DNA of 8,162 bases. Source: Deltaproteobacteria bacterium (GTDB taxonomy: Bacteria > Myxococcota > Polyangia > Haliangiales > Haliangiaceae). Made by a program: the position numbers and the translations under genes. Location of the stretch: positions 1 through 8,162 of the forward strand of contig JAGSPR010000479.1 in assembly GCA_018262455.1 (NCBI GenBank), written 5' to 3'. Of the stretch, positions 1 through 6,057 are shown piece after piece (within the stretch, counting starts at the first letter, position 1; every line of letters starts with the position of its first letter). The notes under the pieces are model-generated. The model was given only the letters and a program-made list of their open reading frames with translations, did not search any database and was not told the origin of the DNA.

Positions 1-2
1 AT

Positions 3-470
3 GTGCTGGTCCGCATGCACCGCGGCCTGTCGAGCGTGCACGAGGACGACCGGTTCGCGGCGTGGATGTTCCAGATCGCCCGCAACGCGATCATCGATGC
101 CGGGCGCAAGCGTGCGCGCACGCCGGTCGAGCCGGGCGGCACGCTGGCGGAGTTGCCCCCGCAGGGGGCGCCGTCCGATGACGATCGCGAGGCCGCGACG
201 GCGCTCGCCGGGTGTGTGGCGATCTTCGTGGAGCAGCTCCGATCGCCGTACCGCGAGGCGATCACGCTGGTCGAGCTCGACGGCCTGACGGCGAAGCAGG
301 CGGCGGACCGGGTCGGCATCTCCGTCTCGGGCATGAAGTCGCGGGTGCAGCGGGGACGCGCCCAGCTGCGCGAGCTGTTCGAGAGCTGCTGCGAGATCGC
401 CGTCGATGCGCGCGGCAAGGTCACGGACTTCACGGCGCGCCCGCAGCCCTCGTGCAAGGCATGCCCGTGA
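3..470 (+). CDS. sigZ: SigZ-type ECF RNA polymerase sigma factor (5' end outside window)
   Basis: This is a sigma-70 family ECF factor that would direct RNA polymerase to a small regulon. The visible 155 codons begin inside region 2: the stretch DDRFAAWMFQIARNAIID is the region 2.3/2.4 core that melts and reads the -10 element. A variable linker rich in Pro, Asp and Glu follows, then region 4 with YREAITLVELDGLTAKQAA and the helix-turn-helix GISVSGMKSRVQRGR that reads the -35 element. After it comes CCEIAVDARGKVTDF, which closely matches the end of Bacillus SigZ as I remember it. By that comparison about 35 N-terminal residues lie upstream of the window; the GTG at position 3 is an internal codon. 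The C-terminus ends SCKACP, a CxxC pair added after the usual SigZ end. No anti-sigma gene follows: the next gene is convergent arsA, overlapping by 41 bp. The family is secure; the regulon is unknown. Confidence 0.9.
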   Translation: MLVRMHRGLSSVHEDDRFAAWMFQIARNAIIDAGRKRARTPVEPGGTLAELPPQGAPSDDDREAATALAGCVAIFVEQLRSPYREAITLVELDGLTAKQAADRVGISVSGMKSRVQRGRAQLRELFESCCEIAVDARGKVTDFTARPQPSCKACP

Positions 471-2220
471 CTGCTGGATGTGCGAGGCGATGCAGCCGAT
501 CGGGACCGACCGGCTCCTCGAGCAACCACGGCACGATGGCGACCCGCTTGGCGTGATGGTCCCGAACCGCCGTGATCTGGATCTGCTCGCCGCGGATCCG
601 CTGCTGTAAGAGAGGGTCGTTCGATCCCGCGGCGGCAAGGCTGCTGTTGATGACCCATGCGAACGGCTCGATGCCGGCGCGTCGCAGATCTTTCTGGAGC
701 TGCGCGGCCTCGGTGACGGGCGTGGTCTCGGCGAGTGCCACGAGGACCACCTTCGTGTAGGCAGGGTTCCGGAGCCGCATCATCGGGGTCTCGATCCGTC
801 CCGAGTGCTCGGCCTTGAATGCGTTGACTGTCTGGCGGTGATAGATGCCGGTCGCGTCGAGCAAGAGGAGCGTGTGCCCGGTGGGCGCGGTGTCGAGCAC
901 GACGAAGGACTTGCCGGCTTCGCGGACGAGGCGCGAGAACGCGCCGAACACGGCTACCTCTTCCCAGCACGGCGAGCGCAGATCCTCGGCGAGGAGCGCG
1001 CGGCCTTCCTCGTCGAGCCTCGCGCCGCGCGTCGCCATCACGTTGTCGACATAGGCCTTGGTCTCGACCGCCGGGTCGATGCGGCTCACCGTCAGGTTCG
1101 GGACCTGGCCGTTGAGCGTCGACGCGATGTGCGCAGCAGGATCCGTCGTGCTGAGGTGCACCGCGAGCCCACGCGAGGCCAGCTCGGCCGCGATCGCCGC
1201 CGCGATCGTGGTCTTGCCGACGCCGCCCTTGCCCATCACCAGGATGAGGCCGTGGCCAGGCGCGGCCAGGTCATCGATCAACGAGCCGAGCGACGGTAGC
1301 GGCGCGAGGGGCGCGCTGCTCGCGGACACGGTCGGCGGCGGGCCGTCACCCAGGAGAGCGCGCAACGCCGGCAAGCCGACCATGTTGTACGGTCGCAGCG
1401 GGATACGCGTGGAGGGAAGGGCGCGGAGGCGTTCGGGCATCGCGTCGAGCGCCTCGCGTCCGCGCTGTTCGAGTGCGACCGCGACCGCGTCATCGGGGGC
1501 GCTCGCCTGGAAGATCGCGTTGATCGCGAGCTGCTGGTTGCGCAGCCCGAGCTCGTCGAGCTCGCCGGACGTCCGTGCGGCCTCGCGTAACGCGGCGCGA
1601 TCGGGCCGCGTGACCAGCACGACGGTTGTGCGCGCGCCATCGGTGAGCGCTTGCAGGGCGAGCTCGAACCGGTCCTGCTGCAGCTTGAGCCCTCCGTGCG
1701 GGCCCAGACACGACGCGTCGCCCATCGTCGAGTCGAGGAAGCCGGTCCACGCACGAGGCAGGCTGAGGAGCCGGAGCGTGTGCCCCGTGGGTGCGGTATC
1801 GAACACGACGTGGTCCCACGCGCCACCGTCGTCGCCGGCCAGCAACCCTGCGAATTCGTCGAACGCGGCGATCTCGGTCGTGCAGGATCCCGCGAGCTGT
1901 TCTTCCAGCTCGGAGATCTGGGCTGGCGTCCAGCTCGTACGATAGGGCGCGGTCACGCGCTCGCGGTATTCCGCGGCGGCCCGCTCGGGATCGATGTTGA
2001 GGGCGAACAGGCGCGGCGCGTCGGGGATCTCGGACGGGTGGTTGGTCAGCGTCGCTCCGAGCATCTCGTCCAGGTTCGACGCCGGATCGGTGCTGACGAG
2101 CAGCACCCTCTTGCCGGCGTCCGCCAGCCGCAGGGACGTGGCGCAGGCGAGCGCGGTCTTGCCGACCCCGCCCTTGCCGGTGAAGAACAGGTACTGGGTC
2201 GGAGTTTCGACGAAGCCCAC
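430..2220 (-). CDS. arsA: ArsA, arsenite/antimonite efflux pump-driving ATPase
   Basis: ArsA is the cytoplasmic ATPase that binds As(III)/Sb(III) and powers the ArsB membrane pump. The protein is the duplicated two-domain form. Domain A1 has P-loop GKGGVGKT at residues 15-22 and DTAPTGHT at 141-148; domain A2 has GKGGVGKT at 330-337 and DTAPTGHT at 443-450. The three metalloid-binding cysteines are present at 113 (GSCTTEIAAFDEF), 171 (ASCLGP) and 418 (SPCWEE), matching Cys113, Cys172 and Cys422 of the E. coli R773 protein. I chose the GTG at 2220 because it puts Tyr10, the P-loop and Cys113 at exactly the E. coli positions. Upstream in-frame GTGs (2238, 2313) would add an unconserved Arg-rich extension, and no start has a clear ribosome binding site. 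The length, 596 residues, compares with about 583. The last 15 residues, after the usual family end, run into the sigma gene. No arsB, arsC, arsD or arsR is visible nearby. Confidence 0.93.
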   Translation of the reverse strand: MGFVETPTQYLFFTGKGGVGKTALACATSLRLADAGKRVLLVSTDPASNLDEMLGATLTNHPSEIPDAPRLFALNIDPERAAAEYRERVTAPYRTSWTPAQISELEEQLAGSCTTEIAAFDEFAGLLAGDDGGAWDHVVFDTAPTGHTLRLLSLPRAWTGFLDSTMGDASCLGPHGGLKLQQDRFELALQALTDGARTTVVLVTRPDRAALREAARTSGELDELGLRNQQLAINAIFQASAPDDAVAVALEQRGREALDAMPERLRALPSTRIPLRPYNMVGLPALRALLGDGPPPTVSASSAPLAPLPSLGSLIDDLAAPGHGLILVMGKGGVGKTTIAAAIAAELASRGLAVHLSTTDPAAHIASTLNGQVPNLTVSRIDPAVETKAYVDNVMATRGARLDEEGRALLAEDLRSPCWEEVAVFGAFSRLVREAGKSFVVLDTAPTGHTLLLLDATGIYHRQTVNAFKAEHSGRIETPMMRLRNPAYTKVVLVALAETTPVTEAAQLQKDLRRAGIEPFAWVINSSLAAAGSNDPLLQQRIRGEQIQITAVRDHHAKRVAIVPWLLEEPVGPDRLHRLAHPAVTGMPCTRAAGAP

Positions 2221-2397
2221 GGTTGCAGAGCGTTGCACGCTTCGTACCCGCCGACTGCGAGGATCGCGCGCATTCTCGGAATCGAGCACGACGGCGCGAT
2301 CTGCCGCTCGCACGTGGCTACAGATGGCGACGCGCGGGTGCCACGATTGCCGGCGGTTCGACTGGCGAGGCTACCGAGCTTACGTTGTACTCCGGCG
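2221..2397. promoter_or_regulatory. Divergent arsA / S37 peptidase intergenic region
   Basis: These 177 bp must hold the start signals of both divergent genes, arsA to the left and the peptidase to the right. No clear Shine-Dalgarno precedes either start. On the + strand a weak pair, TTCGAC at 2357-2362 and TACGTT at 2381-2386 with an 18-bp spacer, would place the transcript start only a few bases before the ATG at 2398, giving a nearly leaderless mRNA. I see no convincing ArsR operator dyad. The arsA frame stays open to 2313, so part of this stretch could be coding if an earlier GTG is used. The region is defined by its flanks; the promoter elements are guesses. Confidence 0.35.
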
Positions 2398-3717
2398 ATG
2401 AACCGTGGCGCGATTGTTCGTGGTGCGTTCGCACTCCTCCTCGGTAGCTTCACGGTCGCGGCGTGTGGGGACAACCTGGACCACGACGCCGGCGTGGACG
2501 CCGGGCCAGATGGGCCCTCCGACATCCTGGTCCAGCTCGGCACGTTGCCCGGCGTCACGGTCACCGAATGGGCGCCTCCGATGGGGTTTCCCGCCGAGCC
2601 TGGCTACCGCTATTTCGATCTGTTGTTCACCCAGCCGATCGATCATCACGATCCATCGGCGGGCACGTTCCAGCAGTACGTCGCCCTGATGCATCGCGAT
2701 GTCACGGCCCCGTTCGTGATCTATACGTCGGGCTACGACGCGGGGTGGACTCGATTCCTCACCGAGCCATCTCAGCTGCTCGCTGCCGACCAGATCAGCA
2801 TCGAATACCGGTTCTATGGCCAATCAAGGCCTGAGGCGATCCCATGGGCGAAGCTGACGATCGAGCAAGCCGCTGATGACGAGCACGCGATCCTCGGCGC
2901 GCTCGCAACGATCTACACCGGCAAGAAGATCCAGACCGGCGGCAGCAAGGGCGGTGAGAACGCGATGCACCACATGTGGAGCTATCCGCAAGATCTCGAC
3001 GGTGTGGTTGCCTATGTCGCGCCCGTGATCACGGACAATCCTGACCTGCGCTACGCGACCGTGCTGGACGACATCGGGATCCCGGCGTGCAGGACCGCGT
3101 TGCGCGCGGTGCAGCGCGAGATGCTGATCCGCCACGCGGCGATGGAGAGCCGTGCGCTGGCGACGAGCATGTTCGAGATCGCCAGCGTCGCGCATGCGAC
3201 CGAGACCGCGATCGTGGAGCTCGAGTTCTCGTTCTGGATGACGCGCGGTGAGGCCGACTGCGGGGAGGTGCCGAGCCCGACCGCGACCGATGACGCTCTG
3301 TTCACGTTCCTCGACGCCACGGGAGGCCCGTCGGGCTACGACGACGCGGAGCTCGCGACCTCCGGCTCGCAGTACATCTATCAAGATCAGGCTCAGCTCG
3401 GGTACCCGGTGTGGCAACACGCGCATCTCGACGATCTGATGCAGTTCAGCTACGAGGACTGGTCCGCCTGGGATCCTTGGGGCGCCGGGTACCCCGCGAT
3501 GGCCACGTCGGCGGATGCGATCGATCTTCGCGTGCTCCATGGCAGCCACTGGTCGAGCGGCATCTACAGCCTCGGCCTGGAGGATCAGCAGGCAGCGGTC
3601 TCCGCGCTCCGGCGATGGGCCGGTCTCACCGCACAGGCCGCAGCGCCCGAGATCCAGCGCCCGCTCGCCTCGATGGCGTCGCAAGGTCCGAGCCTCGCGC
3701 TGCCCGCCGATCACTGA
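2398..3717 (+). CDS. Lipoprotein serine peptidase, family S37 (PS-10 / tripeptidyl aminopeptidase type)
   Basis: This is a predicted exported alpha/beta-hydrolase-fold exopeptidase that removes short peptides from N-termini, as Streptomyces S37 tripeptidyl aminopeptidases do. Residues 1-22 form a lipoprotein signal peptide ending VAAC, with Cys23 as the lipid site, followed by an Asp/Ala/Gly-rich linker (24-41). The family hallmark FTQPIDHHDPSAGTFQQY is at 77-94. The nucleophile motif GGSKGG gives Ser183. Near the C-terminus, LGYPVW (335-340) leads to the WDPWGAG segment (358-364) with the likely acid Asp359, and GSHWSSGI carries the likely base His384. The triad assignment rests on motif likeness to S37. 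The ATG at 2398 is chosen because it starts the signal peptide; the frame is open far upstream, antisense to arsA, without homology. The 439-residue length fits the family. It is divergent from arsA and has no visible partner; a nutritional or envelope role is an inference. Confidence 0.87.
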   Translation: MNRGAIVRGAFALLLGSFTVAACGDNLDHDAGVDAGPDGPSDILVQLGTLPGVTVTEWAPPMGFPAEPGYRYFDLLFTQPIDHHDPSAGTFQQYVALMHRDVTAPFVIYTSGYDAGWTRFLTEPSQLLAADQISIEYRFYGQSRPEAIPWAKLTIEQAADDEHAILGALATIYTGKKIQTGGSKGGENAMHHMWSYPQDLDGVVAYVAPVITDNPDLRYATVLDDIGIPACRTALRAVQREMLIRHAAMESRALATSMFEIASVAHATETAIVELEFSFWMTRGEADCGEVPSPTATDDALFTFLDATGGPSGYDDAELATSGSQYIYQDQAQLGYPVWQHAHLDDLMQFSYEDWSAWDPWGAGYPAMATSADAIDLRVLHGSHWSSGIYSLGLEDQQAAVSALRRWAGLTAQAAAPEIQRPLASMASQGPSLALPADH

Positions 3718-3725
3718 GGTTAGTG

Positions 3726-3771
3726 CTGGGCCCGACCGCCTCCGCCACCACTTGCCGCAGACGGGGCCCAG
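3726..3771 (+). terminator. Inverted repeat after the S37 peptidase gene
   Basis: CTGGGCCC at 3726-3733 is perfectly complementary to GGGCCCAG at 3764-3771, enclosing about 30 bases, starting 8 bp after the peptidase stop. It could end the peptidase transcript before the small downstream operon. The loop is long and no U-run follows, so it is not a textbook intrinsic terminator. A second, weaker arm pair, GAGCCTC at 3782-3788 and GAGGCTC at 3832-3838, lies just downstream. Confidence 0.35.
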
Positions 3772-3855
3772 TCTCCGACCTGAGCCTCTGTGGGGGGCTG
3801 GCAAGAAACCCTGAACCCTTTTCGGGGACCTGAGGCTCCTTATCTGACCGAGCAC

Positions 3856-3860
3856 AGGAG
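3856..3860 (+). promoter_or_regulatory. Shine-Dalgarno AGGAG before the 80-residue gene
   Basis: AGGAG ends 4 bases before the ATG at 3865. It is the clearest ribosome binding site in the window and fixes this start over the earlier in-frame ATG at 3790, whose extra 25 codons read through an inverted-repeat-rich spacer. Confidence 0.6.
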
Positions 3861-3864
3861 CACC

Positions 3865-4107
3865 ATGACCCGTCTGCCAGCGATCAATCAGTTCGAGCAC
3901 TTGAAAGCGATCCGGAACGAGTTCGACGGCGTGAAGGTGTTCTCGGCGACGAAGGCGCGCGACCGCGAGGCCCTCGGCGACGCGATCACGACCTGGATCG
4001 ACCAGCACCCCGAGCGGCGGCTGGTCGACAAGATCGTGACGCAGTCCTCCGACTCCGAGTTTCACTGCCTGACGATCACCCTGTTCTATCGCCAGCTCAG
4101 GGTCTGA
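3865..4107 (+). CDS. Unassigned 80-residue protein upstream of DUF4395 gene
   Basis: I do not recognise a named family. The product is small, soluble and charged, with no signal peptide or membrane segment. Its pattern is that of a compact folded domain: an amphipathic N-terminal helix (about 10-19), a strand GVKVFSA (22-28), a helix (about 30-47), then two strands, VDKIVTQSSDS (54-64) and FHCLTITLFYR (66-76). TQSSDSEFHCLTI looks like a conserved core, and Cys68 is its only cysteine. A good AGGAG supports the start. The gene lies 7 bp before the DUF4395 gene on the same strand, so the two are probably co-transcribed and perhaps translationally coupled. That it is a real gene is supported by the ribosome binding site, spacing and strand-alternating hydrophobicity. 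Its function is unknown. Confidence 0.75.
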   Translation: MTRLPAINQFEHLKAIRNEFDGVKVFSATKARDREALGDAITTWIDQHPERRLVDKIVTQSSDSEFHCLTITLFYRQLRV

Positions 4108-4114
4108 CCGAGCC

Positions 4115-4645
4115 ATGTCGATGGCGAAAGCTCATACATTCTTGAACCGTCCGTGGTGGACGATCGGGCAGGAAGTCCCGGGGTTCGTCACGCGCCGGAT
4201 CAACGAGACGGCGACGCGCGGGCGGGCCGGGCTCCTCAACCTGATCTCGGCCGCGACGATCGTCATCCTGGTGTTTCGACCGGACCTCGACCCGGTCCCG
4301 TACGTGGGGACGTTCGTCGTCGCTGACATGCTCGCGGCGGCGATCTTCGGGCTCACGCCGCTCAGCCCGACCGGCGTGCTCGGCACGCTGCTGACGATGA
4401 GGATCGCGCCGGTGTGGAAGCCGTTTGCGCCCAAGCGCTTCGCCTGGCTCCTCGGGGCGAGCCTCGGCGTGACCTGCTTGACGATGCGGGCGCTGGGCGC
4501 GCCGACGAGCTGGATGATCGGCGTCGTCGGGGTGTGCTTCGCGCTGACCTGGTTCGAGTCGGTCCTCGGCTTCTGTGTCGGGTGCTGGCTCTACGGACGG
4601 CTTCGCGAGTGCGAGGACTGCGACGTGCCGTACCTGCGCAGCTGA
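4115..4645 (+). CDS. DUF4395 family integral membrane protein with two CxxC motifs
   Basis: This resembles the DUF4395 family of small bacterial membrane proteins, whose biochemical role is not established. The family-like elements are INETATRGRAG (30-40) before the first membrane segment (about 41-55), an aspartate-bearing second hydrophobic stretch (65-79), SP at 84-85, the short WKPFAPKRFAWLLG segment (101-114), and a final helix running into GFCVGCWLYGRL (152-163). Hydrophobic stretches suggest about four membrane spans. Two CxxC pairs, Cys154/157 and Cys166/169, sit at or just after the last helix; the first is the family motif and the second is an addition near the end. A redox or metal-binding role is an inference. 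The ATG at 4115 is used; ATG 4121 is possible. It follows the 80-residue gene by 7 bp and converges with the next gene, leaving 22 bp. Confidence 0.83.
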   Translation: MSMAKAHTFLNRPWWTIGQEVPGFVTRRINETATRGRAGLLNLISAATIVILVFRPDLDPVPYVGTFVVADMLAAAIFGLTPLSPTGVLGTLLTMRIAPVWKPFAPKRFAWLLGASLGVTCLTMRALGAPTSWMIGVVGVCFALTWFESVLGFCVGCWLYGRLRECEDCDVPYLRS

Positions 4646-4667
4646 CCCGCGCTCGGCCGATTCTGAT

Positions 4668-5897
4668 CTAGTCGTGATGTGCCGTGGTCAGCGTGGCGTA
4701 GAGCGCTGCCGCGCCGATGATCAGGAGCGAAGTGTCGAGCTGCGCGGTGATCATCACATCGCGCGCGCCGCCGAAGCCGAAGTGGGTGTCGACGCGGATG
4801 CCGTAGGGCACGTCGATCCCGAGGTCCTCCTCGGTGATCGGGCTCCGAAGTCCGACGAACACGCCGGCCACCGCCCCGTTGTCTCGGTCGCCCGTCGTGC
4901 CGGTCGTGCGGTGATAGAGCCCGAGCGATGGAGCGAGCCCGATGCGACCGAAGTACGAGACGTACGTGAGCCCGGCGCCGACGACGAGGTGGCCATTCGC
5001 GCCGATGACCTCGCCGAACGCGCCGACGCCGCGACCGAGGCCGTAGCGATCCCGCCACGCGAGGATCGCCTCGGGGCGCCCGCCGATCGCGAACCCCCCG
5101 TCGCCTTCATTCGTTCCGCCGACCAGCAGCGGCAAACTGAACAGCTTGCGCAGCGGATCACGCGGGCGCGGCTGTGACGGCGCCGGCGCCTCCGGCTTCG
5201 GAGCGAGGTCCCACGCATCGATCGCGGCGCGCAGCTCGCTGCGACCACCGACGTACGCATGCAGAAACTGCCGCGTGTGCGTCTCGACCAGGTGCATGCG
5301 CCATGGCCACGAGGTCTCGATCGCGGGATGTCGATGTGGCGTGCAGCCTCCGAGACGCAGATCGCACGATGTCGCGCCCGCGACGACGAGCGTGCGCTGA
5401 GCCGAGGCCTTCACCGTGTCGATCACGAGCGCGGGCGTCGTCGTCTGAGGGAGCGGTGCGCCGGTCTCGCTGACGAGAAACGCGATCACGCCCGCGAGCG
5501 GTGCGTTCGCGGCCTCTCGCCGCCGTGCGAGCTCGAGCACCGCGATGCCGCCCCAGCCGGAGCCCCACGCGCCAACCGCGCCCGATGGCCGGCAGTCGAG
5601 CCGGGCGGCCGCGAGCACCGCTTCGAGCCGCTCGACGTAGCTCTGGCCTTCGCGCGGCGGATCGACGACGATCACGACGAAGCCCGTCTCGGCCAGCCAC
5701 GTCGACATCGTGACCTGAGCGAGCGGCTGATCGATGTCCGGCGCGACCAGGATCAGCGGCCGCGGCTCGGTCGAGCTCGGACACACCACGTCGTAGCGCA
5801 CGCCGCGATCGGTGCGCTTCGTGATCGGTCGCTCCGGGTCACTCGCGTGCGCGAGCCGGCTCGCGGCGACGACCGCCAGGATGACGAGCGCCTTCAT
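4668..5897 (-). CDS. Exported alpha/beta-hydrolase-like protein with beta-rich C-terminal domain
   Basis: The 409-residue product starts with a Sec signal peptide (1-18, cleavage after AHA). Residues 33-215 follow the dienelactone-hydrolase-like pattern: strand RPLILVAP, strand TGFVVIVVDPP, then the elbow strand-turn-helix GAVGAWGSGWGGIAVLELA (106-124). At the elbow the sequence reads GSGWGG where relatives have a Ser or Cys nucleophile (G-x-C/S-x-G-G), so position 114 is Gly. The usual HG oxyanion motif after the first strand is also absent (LVAPDID). A Pro-rich linker (232-248) joins a C-terminal domain (about 252-405) of alternating amphipathic strands with many Gly and aromatics, like an outer-membrane barrel, but it lacks a terminal aromatic residue. 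The ATG at 5897 gives a clean signal peptide; ATG 5915 would add six residues, and the longer open frame to 6176 looks non-coding. The protein is probably a periplasmic or outer-membrane pseudoenzyme; its function is unknown. Confidence 0.7.
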   Translation of the reverse strand: MKALVILAVVAASRLAHASDPERPITKRTDRGVRYDVVCPSSTEPRPLILVAPDIDQPLAQVTMSTWLAETGFVVIVVDPPREGQSYVERLEAVLAAARLDCRPSGAVGAWGSGWGGIAVLELARRREAANAPLAGVIAFLVSETGAPLPQTTTPALVIDTVKASAQRTLVVAGATSCDLRLGGCTPHRHPAIETSWPWRMHLVETHTRQFLHAYVGGRSELRAAIDAWDLAPKPEAPAPSQPRPRDPLRKLFSLPLLVGGTNEGDGGFAIGGRPEAILAWRDRYGLGRGVGAFGEVIGANGHLVVGAGLTYVSYFGRIGLAPSLGLYHRTTGTTGDRDNGAVAGVFVGLRSPITEEDLGIDVPYGIRVDTHFGFGGARDVMITAQLDTSLLIIGAAALYATLTTAHHD

Positions 5898-6057
5898 TTG
5901 CAGATGGTAGCGCATCGCCAGACGGCGCTCGCGGCCGTCCTCGCTCAGGACCTGGCAACGTTCGATCCGATCTTCCGCACGTGGGCGGGCGGACCCAGCC
6001 GCGACACCGCGACGGGATCTTGTTGCACCGGGGAGCCGCTGTTGGTACCCCACCCGC
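5898..6057. promoter_or_regulatory. Divergent spacer between hydrolase-like gene and repeat lipoprotein gene
   Basis: These 160 bp separate two divergent genes for exported proteins and must carry their promoters unless one is transcribed from further away. I find no strong -35/-10 pair and no Shine-Dalgarno before either ATG. TTGGTA, just before the lipoprotein ATG, could be a poor -10 of a near-leaderless transcript, but this is weak. Both reading directions stay open here without homology. Confidence 0.25.

Noticed and set aside
805..1945. Plus-strand frames inside arsA
   Set aside because: They are low-complexity Arg/Ser/Ala translations antisense to two intact ATPase domains.
1651..2397. 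Upstream in-frame extension of the S37 peptidase by 249 codons
   Set aside because: It is antisense to arsA, Arg-rich and without homology, and it would bury the lipoprotein signal peptide that begins at 2398.
3812..3847. ECF-type promoter (GAAC ... TCTGA) before the 80-residue gene as a SigZ target
   Set aside because: The spacer between the elements is about 26 bases, much longer than ECF promoters tolerate, and no second copy was found before other genes.
2824..4116. Long minus-strand open frame (430 codons) opposite the S37 peptidase and small gene
   Set aside because: Its translation is Arg/His/Asp-rich with no recognisable motif, and it is antisense to well-supported genes; such shadows are expected in GC-rich DNA.
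4668..5150. Firm call of an outer-membrane beta-barrel for the C-terminal domain
   Set aside because: The strand pattern is suggestive, but the protein ends TTAHHD without the terminal aromatic residue of most barrels, so I keep it as a possibility only.
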